From positions 2,852,001-2,916,000 of the forward strand of contig CP118523.1 of assembly GCA_029227815.1 (NCBI GenBank): a stretch of 64,000 nucleotides of DNA, written 5' to 3'. Within the stretch, counting starts at the first letter, position 1. Each line of letters begins with the position of its first letter. The translations under genes and the position numbers were made by a program. Below are positions 54,337-63,410 of this stretch, one piece after another. The notes beneath the pieces were generated by a model, which made no database searches, was not told where the DNA came from, and saw only the letters and a list, made by a program, of their open reading frames with translations. This DNA comes from Clostridiaceae bacterium M8S5 (GTDB taxonomy: Bacteria > Bacillota > Clostridia > Tissierellales > MCWD3).

Positions 54337-55047
54337 CTATTCTATTGAATTAATATATCTTTCTTCTATCAAACTAGCTAATCCCTTTGCTCCAATATTA
54401 TTCAAATGAATGCCATCAATAGTACTTGCACACCCTCTCTTATTACTTATATATTTAGAAAATGGTAAATAAGTAGTTAAAACTGTATCATATATAACAT
54501 CAAAAGGTTCTTTAGATATGAAATATGCATTTTGTTCATTTTTTGCTTTAATCACCTTTTTTTGCCATGCATTGAAATCAATATAGTCAATACTAAACTC
54601 TTTAGTCAAAATATTTATAGCTTCATTAAAAATATCAACAGTATAATTTAGTTTCGTATTTAATTCTTCTCCTATACATGGAATGCTTACAATCTTAATA
54701 TTTTTTGTGTAGTTTAAAAGCATATGTATTAATTGACGATATTTAGACTTAAATTCCTCCTTATTTTTACATGGTATGCTTCCCCGTTTAAACAAATAAT
54801 CTGTTTTTATTCTCCATTTAACTGAGTATGTTCTTAGGTATGGTAGTAGTATATCATTTGCACCAATTTCAATTAAGTAATCGTTGTAATTTGAATTTTC
54901 CAAAGTATATGTTATTCGTTTGCAGACACCAATTAATGTATCCCCACCTAAACCATAGTTTTTAAATCCTTTTTTGCTTTTAATGTATTTTAAGTATGTA
55001 AGTCCTGGTCTACCCTGTGTAATACTATCTCCAAAGCATAAAACCAT
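54337..55047 (-). CDS. SGNH/GDSL family hydrolase
   Basis: 236 residues. Block I FGDSITQG (residues 5-12, catalytic Ser), Gly in block II (NYGLGGD), block III GAND (near 63) and block V DGIHLNNIG (near 211, catalytic Asp and His). A cytoplasmic or leaderless esterase/lipase-type enzyme, substrate unknown. Past the TAG stop the same frame stays open for 27 codons to TAA, possibly chance. It lies between comEC and its decayed 5' duplicate, and looks inserted or trapped there. Confidence 0.88.
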   Translation of the reverse strand: MVLCFGDSITQGRPGLTYLKYIKSKKGFKNYGLGGDTLIGVCKRITYTLENSNYNDYLIEIGANDILLPYLRTYSVKWRIKTDYLFKRGSIPCKNKEEFKSKYRQLIHMLLNYTKNIKIVSIPCIGEELNTKLNYTVDIFNEAINILTKEFSIDYIDFNAWQKKVIKAKNEQNAYFISKEPFDVIYDTVLTTYLPFSKYISNKRGCASTIDGIHLNNIGAKGLASLIEERYINSIE

Positions 55048-55091
55048 TTAATCCTTAACTCCTTTAACTATTTAAAATAAAATATTTTTCT

Positions 55092-55109
55092 ATGATATAA
55101 TTATATCAT
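55092..55109. promoter_or_regulatory. Perfect 18-bp palindrome upstream of the SGNH gene
   Basis: ATGATATAATTATATCAT, about 45 bases before the start codon, containing TATAAT on both strands. It could be a promoter -10 combined with an operator, or simple A/T symmetry. Confidence 0.3.
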
Positions 55110-55141
55110 TTACCTCTATAGAAGTCTTCTCTAAACATCTG

Positions 55142-55320
55142 AAAATACAGCTAATTATTGTAACTATATATAAATCTATATCTATAATAAAACATCTAAT
55201 AATCCGAAAATAAAAATATAGTAAACATCACAAAAGGTTTTTTTATATCATCAGCCTTTCTTTAGAGTTTTACTATATTTTATAATATTTGGTTGTTTTT
55301 GATATCAATCGCTTTATATT
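55142..55320 (-). pseudogene. Decayed duplicate of the comEC 5' end and upstream region
   Basis: Close match to 53900-54079 over about 180 bases with small indels, including the ribosome binding site context (AAAGGCTGATGAT). The start codon is changed from ATG to ATA and the frame is broken. Only the first 35 or so codons are present. Confidence 0.85.
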
Positions 55321-55328
55321 TACTTAAA

Positions 55329-55649
55329 CTATATTATTAGAAATACAAAAAATATAAAACCCGCAAAATCAATTATAGCTATTGCTACAACTAAATTCTT
55401 AAGATTAATATTTCTTGATGTAGATAATAGATATATTATTATAACTGCATCTATAATTATATAGTAAACACAAAAATATATGTTACTTAAGAATTTTACC
55501 AATAGCAACTTATTATGTAATAGTATTAGCATTAGTATCCATTTTCCTATGCTTATGACTTCTGTTTTTATTTCTCCTTCGCCATAATCTTCGCTATAAT
55601 ATCCTTGTGAATTCACTGCTTCCTTTATTATATCTTTGTCTCTATACAT
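55329..55649 (-). CDS. Small membrane protein, paralog of the 79-aa protein upstream
   Basis: 106 residues. A soluble N-terminus with N..SQGYYSEDYGEG, then three hydrophobic helices (about 33-50, 55-75, 85-105). The motif S-x-G-Y-Y ... S-[IV]-G-x-W-I-L-x-L-I is shared with the next gene. No function recognised. ATG behind AAAGGGGG. The C-terminal half is rich in Ile/Leu. Confidence 0.6.
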   Translation of the reverse strand: MYRDKDIIKEAVNSQGYYSEDYGEGEIKTEVISIGKWILMLILLHNKLLLVKFLSNIYFCVYYIIIDAVIIIYLLSTSRNINLKNLVVAIAIIDFAGFIFFVFLII

Positions 55650-55710
55650 TTTTCCCCCTTTATAATTAAAATCATAGTCATTTCAAACTATATATCTTTA
55701 TGTCATCTTT

Positions 55711-55950
55711 TTAATATACAAGTACATATAATACAAAACCTATGAGTGATAGTATTAGACCTGCTTTTCCATAATTCTTCAAATTTGCATTGTTAGAACA
55801 TATTAATGCTATAGTTGTGATGATATTAACTATAGGTATAGCAGTAGCTATCAATATCAGTATCCAGCACCCCACGCTAACTGTATCATCACCTCCACCA
55901 TAGTATCCATTTGATTTTGATGCATTATTCATCATTTCATAATCATTCAT
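55711..55950 (-). CDS. Small two/three-helix membrane protein (79 aa)
   Basis: 79 residues. N-terminal SKSNGYYGGGDDTVSVGCW, then hydrophobic helices at about 28-50 and 60-79 with KNYGKAGLILSLIG between. The Gly-Tyr-Tyr-rich start and the repeated pattern with the neighbour suggest a duplicated pair. The layout recalls other short bacterial membrane proteins with a DUF4190-like hairpin, but I cannot assign a family. AGGGGGAA precedes ATG. Confidence 0.65.
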   Translation of the reverse strand: MNDYEMMNNASKSNGYYGGGDDTVSVGCWILILIATAIPIVNIITTIALICSNNANLKNYGKAGLILSLIGFVLYVLVY

Positions 55951-55978
55951 AAGATTCCCCCTATTTTATTTTAATACA

Positions 55979-56019
55979 TAAAAAGAAACTAGTTAATTGT
56001 CAAATCTAGCTTCTTTTTT
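55979..56019 (-). terminator. Terminator of the arginine deiminase operon
   Basis: AAAAAGAA-A-CTAG / CTAG-C-TTCTTTTTT stem (one mismatch) with T-run on the minus strand, 10 bases after the arcC stop. Confidence 0.75.
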
Positions 56020-56029
56020 AAGTCATATT

Positions 56030-56968
56030 TTATGCAGTTATAACTGTTCCACTTTCTCCTTTTAATGCATCTTTTGCTTTTGCTAATGAAGCTATTAATG
56101 ACTTCCTTCCTTTTTTCGATTCTGCAAACATCATAGCTGCCTTTACCTTTGGCAACATACTACCTGGTGCAAAATGTCCTTCTTCTATATATTTGTTAGC
56201 TTCTTCTATGCTCATAGTTTCTAAATCTTTTTGATTAGGTTTACCAAAGTTAATAGAAACTCTATCTACTGCTGTTAATATGACTAACATATCAGCGTCT
56301 AAATCTTCTGCTAATTTTTCTGAAGCTAAATCTTTGTCAATAACAGCAGCTGTTCCTTCTAAGCCATTTGCTGTCTCTATTACTGGTATACCTCCACCGC
56401 CTACTGTTATGACTATTTGACCTGCATCTATTAGCGTTTTGACTGTCTCTATCTCTACTATTCTCTTAGGCATTGGTGATGCTACCACTCTTCTGTAACC
56501 TCTTCCTGAATCTTCTACTACATTGTAACCTTTTTCTTTTACTAGTGCATCTGCCTCTTCTTTTGAATAAAACGGCCCTATGGGCTTTGTTGGATTTAAG
56601 AAAGCGTTGTCCTCTTTATCAACAACTACCTGTGTTACTATTGATGATACTGGACTTTTGATTCCTCTACGCCTTAACTCATCTCCCAGACTTTGTTGTA
56701 TATGGTATCCTATCATACCTTGGCTCATAGCACCACAAACATCAAATGGCATTGCCGGTGTTACACTGTTTGCAGCTTCGTTTTGCAATACGATTCTTCC
56801 CACTTGAGGACCATTACCATGTGCTATTATCAATTCGTACCCTTCTTCTATAAGGTCTGCTAAGTATACGACTGTTTTCTTTATAACTTCTAGCTGCGAA
56901 TCAGCTGTAGCTGGTTTTCCGCTCTCTTGTAGTGCATTACCCCCTAAAGCAACTACTACTTTTTTCAA
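56030..56968 (-). CDS. arcC: Carbamate kinase
   Basis: 312 residues from TTG (56968) with GGAGGG six bases upstream. Amino acid kinase fold: VVVALGGNALQ at the start, IAHGNGPQVG near 48, GGGGIPVI near 192, DKDLASEKLA near 213. Makes ATP and ammonia/CO2 from carbamoyl phosphate, the energy-yielding step of the arginine deiminase pathway. Last gene of arcA-argF-arcC. Confidence 0.97.
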   Translation of the reverse strand: MKKVVVALGGNALQESGKPATADSQLEVIKKTVVYLADLIEEGYELIIAHGNGPQVGRIVLQNEAANSVTPAMPFDVCGAMSQGMIGYHIQQSLGDELRRRGIKSPVSSIVTQVVVDKEDNAFLNPTKPIGPFYSKEEADALVKEKGYNVVEDSGRGYRRVVASPMPKRIVEIETVKTLIDAGQIVITVGGGGIPVIETANGLEGTAAVIDKDLASEKLAEDLDADMLVILTAVDRVSINFGKPNQKDLETMSIEEANKYIEEGHFAPGSMLPKVKAAMMFAESKKGRKSLIASLAKAKDALKGESGTVITA

Positions 56969-56986
56969 TTAAATCCCTCCTAATAT

Positions 56987-57018
56987 AAATTGGGTGATGA
57001 TAAATCAACACCCAATTT
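56987..57018 (-). other. Intergenic hairpin between argF and arcC
   Basis: Perfect 10-bp stem AAATTGGGTG / CACCCAATTT with a 12-base loop, followed by TTATATT before the arcC ribosome binding site. Either a leaky terminator or an mRNA-stabilising/processing hairpin that sets arcC expression relative to argF. Confidence 0.65.
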
Positions 57019-57040
57019 TATTTATGTGTATTGTTTATAA

Positions 57041-58036
57041 TTATTTGCCTAAAGTAGCAACCATAACAGCTTTGATTGTATGCATTCTGTTTTCTGCTTC
57101 ATCAAACACTACAGAATGTTTACTCTCAAACACTTCGTCAGTTACTTCCATTGCATCTATTCCATATTTCTCATATGTTTCTTTCCCAATAGTTGTATTT
57201 GTATCATGGAATGCTGGTAAGCAATGCATAAATAAAACTTCTTCATCAGCGTTCTTGATCATATTCATATTAACTTGGTATGGCAATAATTCTTTAATTC
57301 TCTTAGCCCATACTTCGTCTGGCTCACCCATTGATACCCAAACATCAGTGTAGATTACATCTACTCCTTTTGTTCCTTCTTCTACTGAGTCTGTTGTTGT
57401 TATCTTAGCTCCTGTCTCTTTAGCTATTTCTTTTGCCTTTGCTATCAAGCTTTCTTCTGGGAATAAATCTTTTGGAGATACGATTCTGAAATCCATACCC
57501 ATCTTAGCTGCACCAATCATAAGTGAGTTACCCATGTTGTTTCTTCCATCTCCTACATATGCAAACTTGATATCTTTTAAGTGTCCTTTGTGCTCTATTA
57601 TAGTTAAGAAGTCAGCTAATATTTGAGTTGGATGGAATTCATCAGTTAATCCATTCCACACTGGTACTCCTGAATATTTAGCTAAAGCTTCAACTTTATC
57701 TTGTGAAAATCCTCTATACTCTATTCCGTCGTACATTCTACCAAGCACTCTTGCAGTATCAGCGATAGATTCTTTTTTGCCCATTTGGCTACCTGTTGGT
57801 CCTAAGTATGTAACTCCAGCACCTTGATCCATAGCTCCAACTTCAAAAGCACATCTTGTTCTTGTAGACGCTTTCTCAAATATTAAAGCAACATTTTTAC
57901 CTTCCATAGTCTTTTGCTCTGTTCCTGTATATTTAGCCCTTTTTAAATCCCTAGATAAATCTAATAAAAATTTTATTTCTTTAGGTGTAAAATCTAACAA
58001 TGTTAAAAAACTTCTTCCTCTTAAATTAACTGGCAT
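57041..58036 (-). CDS. argF: Ornithine carbamoyltransferase (catabolic)
   Basis: 331 residues; often named arcB in this context. Carbamoyl-phosphate site [11 protein letters not shown] (about 54-64), HPTQ (near 134), ornithine-side [10 protein letters not shown] (about 269-278). Cleaves citrulline to ornithine and carbamoyl phosphate here, judged by its place between arcA and arcC. AAGGAGG before ATG; 54 bases after arcA. Confidence 0.96.
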   Translation of the reverse strand: MPVNLRGRSFLTLLDFTPKEIKFLLDLSRDLKRAKYTGTEQKTMEGKNVALIFEKASTRTRCAFEVGAMDQGAGVTYLGPTGSQMGKKESIADTARVLGRMYDGIEYRGFSQDKVEALAKYSGVPVWNGLTDEFHPTQILADFLTIIEHKGHLKDIKFAYVGDGRNNMGNSLMIGAAKMGMDFRIVSPKDLFPEESLIAKAKEIAKETGAKITTTDSVEEGTKGVDVIYTDVWVSMGEPDEVWAKRIKELLPYQVNMNMIKNADEEVLFMHCLPAFHDTNTTIGKETYEKYGIDAMEVTDEVFESKHSVVFDEAENRMHTIKAVMVATLGK

Positions 58037-58090
58037 TTTAATATTCCTCCTTATATTCGCTTTTTCTAATTTATATTTATAATTTTGTTA

Positions 58091-59332
58091 TTATAAATCA
58101 TCTCTAATCAAAGGCATACTCATACACCTAGGTCCACCTCTACCTCTTGAAAGCTCAGAACTTGGTATGATGTGTGTTTTTATGCCATGCTCCTGCAAAA
58201 TTTTATTAGTTACATGGTTTCTAGAATATACTATAACCTCCCCTGGAGATATTGCTAATGTATTTGAACCATCATTCCATTGCTCTCTTGCCGAGTCAAT
58301 AGGGTCTCCTCCTGCACACCTTATTAATGTAACTGAATCTAAATTTAGATATTTCTTCAATATCTCACTTAGATCTGCTTGTTCTTTTGCTATCTTAAAA
58401 CCGTTTGCGCTATTGATATCTTTTTTAATTGAATATACAGTGAGTGGTCCTTCTATCTCTGGATGTATTGTGAATTTATCGTAGTCAATCATAGTGAAAA
58501 CTGTATCAAGATGCATAAATGCCCTTTTCTTTGGTATATCAAATGCTAATATAGTCTCAAAGCTCTCTTCACTTATAAATAAGTTTTGAGCAAACCTCTC
58601 TATTGCACCTGCATCTGTTCTCTGAGATATACCTATCGCTAATACTTTATCGCTTAAAACAAGCTCGTCTCCACCCTCTAATGAAAGTTCTTCATCTCTA
58701 TTAAACCATATTGGGATATTAAAATCTCTAAATCTTGGGTGGTATTGGAATATATATTTTGCAAATATAGTTTCTCTGTTTCTTGTTTCTGTTCTCATAT
58801 GGTTCAGCGTAATACCCGTTCCTATTGTAGCAAATGGGTCTCTTGTAAAATATAAATTTGGTAAAGGATCTAGTATGAATGGATAGTTTGATTTAACCAT
58901 CTCTGAAAGTGATATTTTCTTATAAGATTTAAGCTCTTTTGTCCTTATACCCGACATCAATTTGTCTATTAATTCCTTATCATTAAACTGTTCAAGGTAT
59001 TCCTTTAGTTGCTCTTTAACACCTATTCCTCTTATTCTTGATTCATTTAAAAACCGGTCTATAAATTTATCTCTTACTATCTCATCAACTATAGACTCAG
59101 CCATTAGATTTTCTAGGTACAACACTTCTACTCCATTGTCACTAAGCACATTTGCAAATGCATCGTGCTCTTTTTTTGCAACTTCTAGATATGGGATATC
59201 ATCAAATAGCAATCTCTCCATCAATGCAGGTGTAATATTTTCTATTTCTTTACCTGGTCTATGTAGTAATACAGTTCTTAATGTACCTATTTCTGATTTA
59301 ACATTTAAAGGTGTTTTTGCAGATTTAGTCAA
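58091..59332 (-). CDS. arcA: Arginine deiminase
   Basis: 413 residues from TTG (59332), with GGGAGG eight bases upstream. Guanidino-group hydrolase fold: [12 protein letters not shown] (near 25-36), [11 protein letters not shown] (near 161), [10 protein letters not shown] (near 273) and the catalytic Cys in [12 protein letters not shown] near 402. Converts arginine to citrulline and ammonia. First gene of the operon; no arginine/ornithine antiporter (arcD) is in the window. Confidence 0.97.
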   Translation of the reverse strand: MTKSAKTPLNVKSEIGTLRTVLLHRPGKEIENITPALMERLLFDDIPYLEVAKKEHDAFANVLSDNGVEVLYLENLMAESIVDEIVRDKFIDRFLNESRIRGIGVKEQLKEYLEQFNDKELIDKLMSGIRTKELKSYKKISLSEMVKSNYPFILDPLPNLYFTRDPFATIGTGITLNHMRTETRNRETIFAKYIFQYHPRFRDFNIPIWFNRDEELSLEGGDELVLSDKVLAIGISQRTDAGAIERFAQNLFISEESFETILAFDIPKKRAFMHLDTVFTMIDYDKFTIHPEIEGPLTVYSIKKDINSANGFKIAKEQADLSEILKKYLNLDSVTLIRCAGGDPIDSAREQWNDGSNTLAISPGEVIVYSRNHVTNKILQEHGIKTHIIPSSELSRGRGGPRCMSMPLIRDDL

Positions 59333-59386
59333 AACTTTAGCCTCCCTAAAAATAATGATAGTCTTAACTAATTTGCCTCAATTTTG

Positions 59387-59415
59387 ATTATATTAACTGC
59401 CCCAAATTTTGTCAA
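59387..59415 (-). promoter_or_regulatory. Consensus promoter of the arc operon
   Basis: Perfect TTGACA (59410-59415), 17-base spacer, TATAAT (59387-59392) on the minus strand; the start of arcA is 55 bases downstream. A full-consensus promoter implies strong basal transcription unless repressed. Confidence 0.92.
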
Positions 59416-59445
59416 GACTTGTAGTTTGACGTATTTTTATAACTC

Positions 59446-59461
59446 ATGCATTTTTATGCAT
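59446..59461. promoter_or_regulatory. ArgR-like box upstream of the arc promoter
   Basis: ATGCAT-TTTT-ATGCAT, a 16-base dyad that resembles half-sites of the ARG box (TGAATttttATTCA type). It lies about 30 bases upstream of the -35, a position used by ArgR as activator of catabolic genes. The remainder of the 356-base gap (59333-59657) shows only an A/T-rich sequence. Confidence 0.5.
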
Positions 59462-59657
59462 TTTGCGTATATTGATAAGGTTTAATATTTACTCATTACA
59501 ATTAATCGCCTCTAGATCTTTTTTTACTTGTAGATTATATACTCATTTGAGTTATATTTATACATCAAAAATATTTATTCTTAACTATAATCTTCCCCAT
59601 AAATAATATGTATATTCTCTTTTTCATTGATTTAAAATAGCACATTGACACAATAAA

Positions 59658-59682
59658 AATAGATGCCATAAAGACATCTATT
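59658..59682 (-). terminator. Terminator after the MBL-fold hydrolase
   Basis: AATAGATG / CATCTATT with a 9-base loop and TTTTATTG behind it on the minus strand. Confidence 0.8.
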
Positions 59683-59688
59683 ATAAAC

Positions 59689-60420
59689 CTATACTCTATA
59701 TACCTTCATAATTTCACTAAGCTCAAATTCTACTCTACTTTCTGCTAAAGCTTCTCTTTTTATTTCCTTTAGATCATACTCAGGCCAAAAATGTGTTAAT
59801 ATAAGCTTTGTGACATTTGCTTTTGTAGCTACCTCAGCAGCTTGTTTTGCTGACATATGTGGAGTATCTTTTTTTCTATCTTTTTCTAAAACTCCTGCTT
59901 CACATAAAAATACATCTGCATCGCGTGCAAAATTGATAATATTTTGACTATATGCTGTATCAGCTGAATAAACAAAACTCTTATTATCACATCGAACTTT
60001 TATTGAATAACATTCAACTGGATGCATTGTCCTCTTAAATGTTACTATTAGTCCTTTTACACGTATTTCCTGTTCTTCTTTTATAGGCATAATATTAAAT
60101 GATTCATTATAATTCATGAGTTGCAATATGTTCTCGTTGTCCATTGGTGTATATAGTGGCATTGATACTTTATCAGTTTTATCCATATTTAGTCCAATTG
60201 CATATCTCATTATAAATATATCGCTAACGTGATCTGCATGTAAATGAGAAATAAATATAGCGTCTATTTCATCTATAGGACAAACTTTTTTTAGATTAGA
60301 TAATACTCCATTTCCACAATCAATCAATATCTTAGTATCTTTTGTTTCTATAAGATACCCAGAACATGCACCTCCTGCTGTTGGATAAGGTCCATTATTC
60401 CCTAAAATCGTTAATTTCAA
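59689..60420 (-). CDS. MBL-fold metallo-hydrolase (RNase Z-like)
   Basis: 243 residues from TTG (60420), spaced after AAGGGG. Metal motif SHLHADHVSD (about 58-67), His near 116 (MHPVECYSIK), Asp in YSADTAYS (about 131-138), and His in LTHFWPEY. Short beta-CASP-less members of this type (B. subtilis YhfI-like) are of unknown substrate. GACSGYLIE near residue 17 is also typical. Lies alone with its terminator. Confidence 0.85.
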   Translation of the reverse strand: MKLTILGNNGPYPTAGGACSGYLIETKDTKILIDCGNGVLSNLKKVCPIDEIDAIFISHLHADHVSDIFIMRYAIGLNMDKTDKVSMPLYTPMDNENILQLMNYNESFNIMPIKEEQEIRVKGLIVTFKRTMHPVECYSIKVRCDNKSFVYSADTAYSQNIINFARDADVFLCEAGVLEKDRKKDTPHMSAKQAAEVATKANVTKLILTHFWPEYDLKEIKREALAESRVEFELSEIMKVYRV

Positions 60421-60474
60421 AAAACGTCACCCCTTAAACTAATATTCACTATACATATTATGATATAACAATTA

Positions 60475-61260
60475 TTAGTTTTTATCCAACATTTTATTTA
60501 TTGTATTAGTTTTGCTTATAGCAGATACTATTAAATACGCTATAACACTCCCTAATATAAATTGTAATATATTTGCTGGTATGCTGAATATAGGCACTAC
60601 CATATTTCCTTTTAGTATACCTCCTGCAAAATAGTATCCTATTATCATCCACACTCCTGCTAGTGACATGCCTAACATATTGTTTATGTTCATGTATTCG
60701 TTCTTTTTATTAGATAGTATTGATATTGTAACTATAAGTAATGGTATTAATATAATAGCTATTGTTATAATATGCTCGACTCTTGTTATCATTTTTGACA
60801 GCTCGCCTACACTAGTTAACTCAAACTTTTCTATAAGTAGCTTTGTTATATCTGGTTTTTTTAGTATACCTGAAAGTAAAGTCCTTATCCAAAATGCTAG
60901 ACCAATCCACACCGTTATCAATGAACCACTAACTATTACTCTCATCTTCATTGATCTCTTATTTGAGTTGTGAGCTATCACTCCAACTATTAGACCCATA
61001 AGTCCTTTTATTATTAATGTTGGTAATGCCCAATGTGGGTATTCTAAGTACAAATCGGCTAATGCTGAGCCTAGTCCTCCAGCTATTGCTCCATATTTCC
61101 ACCCAAACAATATCGCTGAAATAAATATCATACTATCGCCTGCATTAACGTATCCTTCTGTAAACGGCACTGGAATATGTGGTATTATTGCTGTTGCTAC
61201 AAAGACCAGTGTAATACACAACCCACCAAAAACTATAAATCTAATTTTGTCTCTACTCAT
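60475..61260 (-). CDS. ECF transporter S component (vitamin uptake)
   Basis: 261 residues, about six transmembrane helices. N-terminal half with TEGYVNAGDSMIFISAILFG and GAIAGGLGSALADLYLEYPHWALPTLIIKGLMG (spread over about 34-95) is the pattern of ECF substrate-binding subunits. The C-terminal half is longer than in small S components such as RibU. The vitamin bound is not deducible. No energising ATPase/T component nearby, as usual for group II ECF systems. No riboswitch recognised in the 120 bases upstream. Confidence 0.85.
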   Translation of the reverse strand: MSRDKIRFIVFGGLCITLVFVATAIIPHIPVPFTEGYVNAGDSMIFISAILFGWKYGAIAGGLGSALADLYLEYPHWALPTLIIKGLMGLIVGVIAHNSNKRSMKMRVIVSGSLITVWIGLAFWIRTLLSGILKKPDITKLLIEKFELTSVGELSKMITRVEHIITIAIILIPLLIVTISILSNKKNEYMNINNMLGMSLAGVWMIIGYYFAGGILKGNMVVPIFSIPANILQFILGSVIAYLIVSAISKTNTINKMLDKN

Positions 61261-61382
61261 TATGAACCACCTCTACAATTGTATCGTTGTTTTCTCACTA
61301 ATTATACTACAATACAATTGCATTTAGAATCGTTATAGCATAATCCAGCTATACGTTTTTCTTTTGTATGGGTACACTTATG

Positions 61383-61574
61383 TTATGCTTCTATTTCTTT
61401 CTCTCTTTTGAATATTGCAACTATACTTCTTCCTTTGCTGTTATTGTTAATTCCCACTAACTCCCATCCTTGATTTCCTAGCTCGTTTAGTTTCTCTTCA
61501 TGTTGCTTTGTCAAAACCATAGATACCATTCCATGTGTTCTTAGATTTTCTATCTTATACTCAAATTTTTTCAA
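61383..61574 (-). CDS. DUF4177 domain-containing protein
   Basis: 63 residues from TTG (61574), eight bases after GAGG; an ATG two codons upstream overlaps that site. MKKFEYKIENLRTHGM, then EEKLNELGNQGWELVGINN and IVAIFKRE, the DUF4177 pattern (N-GWELV). Function unknown. Divergent from the lipoprotein gene. Confidence 0.85.
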   Translation of the reverse strand: MKKFEYKIENLRTHGMVSMVLTKQHEEKLNELGNQGWELVGINNNSKGRSIVAIFKREKEIEA

Positions 61575-61705
61575 ATTCATCACCTCATTATATTATTCTA
61601 CCTAGCATTATACTAATTTATTTACAATAATTTATCAATATTTTATTTATAATTATCTCTAAAAGAAGTATAATATTTGTATTAACTACTGTGAGGTGGA
61701 GTTAC

Positions 61706-62170
61706 ATGAAAAAATATATTAGCTTTATTATTCTAATATCGTCTATGTTGTTTTTGATTGGCTGTTCTAATAAAAAACAAGAATATCTAACTCAGTATAT
61801 AACTGTTGATTTAAAGCCAATTATAGATACTCAAAACGAGATTTTAGATGAGTACGAGAAGCTAACACAAAATAAATCCATAGAACCTGAGACGATGTTA
61901 AACGCTCTTGATAAGTCTATAATACCTAAAAGTAAAAACATTATTTTTAGCTTAGAAGGTATTCATAGTGAGTCTGCAGAAATAACTAGGATTCATAAAA
62001 TTTTAGTTGATGGATATAAACATCAATTTAGAGCTTTTATAACCTTTAGAGAAGGCTTATCAACAGATAATACTAATGTAATTTACTATGCCGAAAAATT
62101 GCTTGATGAAGCTAAAAAGCATATGTCCGATTTTAACAATGAAGTAGAAAAATTGAAAAATCTTAATTAA
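61706..62170 (+). CDS. Putative lipoprotein
   Basis: 154 residues from ATG (61706) with GAGGTGGAG upstream. Lipoprotein signal: MKKYISFIILISSMLFLIGCSN, lipobox LIGC with Cys at about 20. The mature part is helical and charged (EILDEYEKLTQ, HMSDFNNEVEKLKN) and looks like a small four-helix protein. No family recognised. Promoter candidate TTTATA-17-TATAAT before 61675. Followed 17 bases later by the AlaX-type gene. Confidence 0.8.
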   Translation: MKKYISFIILISSMLFLIGCSNKKQEYLTQYITVDLKPIIDTQNEILDEYEKLTQNKSIEPETMLNALDKSIIPKSKNIIFSLEGIHSESAEITRIHKILVDGYKHQFRAFITFREGLSTDNTNVIYYAEKLLDEAKKHMSDFNNEVEKLKNLN

Positions 62171-62187
62171 CAAAGGGGGGCTTATTT

Positions 62188-63396
62188 ATGACAGTAAAAT
62201 TGTTTCTTGAAAATCCGTATATTAAACAAATCAAAGCAAATGTGGTTGATATAAAACACGAAGATGATAAATGCACTGTAGAACTTGACAAAACACTATT
62301 TTATCCACATATGTGTGGTGGACAACCTAGGGATAAAGGCAGTATTGATAATGTTAAAGTTATAGATGTAATCAAGGAAAATGAAAAAATAATACATATA
62401 CTTGATAAAAGCATATACAATAAAGAAGTCTCTTTGTCCATTGATTGGCAAACTAGATTTGATCATATGCAACAACATACTGGCCAACACATACTTTCAG
62501 CATGCTTTAAAAAGTTGTACAACGTAGATACTGTAGGTTTTCACTTAGGTAGCACCTACACTTATATTGATGTAACTATGCATAACATCTCAGCTCAAGT
62601 TATTAAGAAAATAGAAAAGCTTGCTAACGAGGTAATATACTCTAATCTTCCTGTTAAAAACTTCGTTGTTCAAAAAGACATGTTAAAAGATATCCCGATC
62701 AGAAAAGAACCTATTGTAGACAAAGATATAAGAATTATTGAGATTGAAAGTATAGACTGCACTCCATGCGCTGGAACACATGTAAAAAATACTGGTGAAG
62801 TCGGAATTATTAAAATTAGAAAATGGGAGAACTATAAAGGAAATACTAGAATAGAGTTTGCTTGTGGTCAAAGGGCGTTGCTTGATTATGATAACAAAAA
62901 CACTCAAATCAATAATATATCCAACTTGCTATCTGTGAAAGATACAGAATGCCAACAAGGCGTAGAAAATATTTTAAGAAATATGAATGAATATAATAAG
63001 CAAATCATAACTTTAAAAAAAGAAATTGCAGTTTATAATAAGCAAGCATTACTAAGCGCTAAACAAGCTTATAATAATGTAAATATTATAAAGCATATAT
63101 TTAATGATGAAGACATTAATTTTAATGTACTTAGAAAAATTAGCCATGATATTATTAGTAATAATGAAAACTATGTTATAATAGTTGCTATAAAGTCTAC
63201 CCATAAATGCCAGTTAATCATTGCCACTAGTGAAAATATTAGTTTAAGTGCTAAAGATATATTCTCTAGTGTTATTAGCATCATTGATGGAAAAGGTGGT
63301 GGCAACAATACTCTAGCACAGGGTGGTGGCACTAAGGTTGATAATTTGAGCCATTGTCTTTATATGGCTGAATCAATGATTAAAGAAATATTATAG
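62188..63396 (+). CDS. Alanyl-tRNA editing protein (AlaX-L type with DHHA1)
   Basis: 402 residues. Editing domain with the zinc ligands HTGQHIL (His at about 95 and 99) and CAGTH (Cys and His near 191-195), preceded by the GGQP motif near 44, and a C-terminal coiled-coil plus DHHA1 domain ending GKGGGNNTLAQGGG. Deacylates Ser- or Gly-mischarged tRNA(Ala) in trans. ATG behind AAAGGGGGG. Confidence 0.93.
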   Translation: MTVKLFLENPYIKQIKANVVDIKHEDDKCTVELDKTLFYPHMCGGQPRDKGSIDNVKVIDVIKENEKIIHILDKSIYNKEVSLSIDWQTRFDHMQQHTGQHILSACFKKLYNVDTVGFHLGSTYTYIDVTMHNISAQVIKKIEKLANEVIYSNLPVKNFVVQKDMLKDIPIRKEPIVDKDIRIIEIESIDCTPCAGTHVKNTGEVGIIKIRKWENYKGNTRIEFACGQRALLDYDNKNTQINNISNLLSVKDTECQQGVENILRNMNEYNKQIITLKKEIAVYNKQALLSAKQAYNNVNIIKHIFNDEDINFNVLRKISHDIISNNENYVIIVAIKSTHKCQLIIATSENISLSAKDIFSSVISIIDGKGGGNNTLAQGGGTKVDNLSHCLYMAESMIKEIL

Positions 63397-63410
63397 AAAA
63401 GAGGATTAAA

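Noticed and set aside
61261..61382. Vitamin riboswitch upstream of the ECF S component
   Set aside because: No TPP, cobalamin, FMN or preQ1 core motif was recognised in the short gap.
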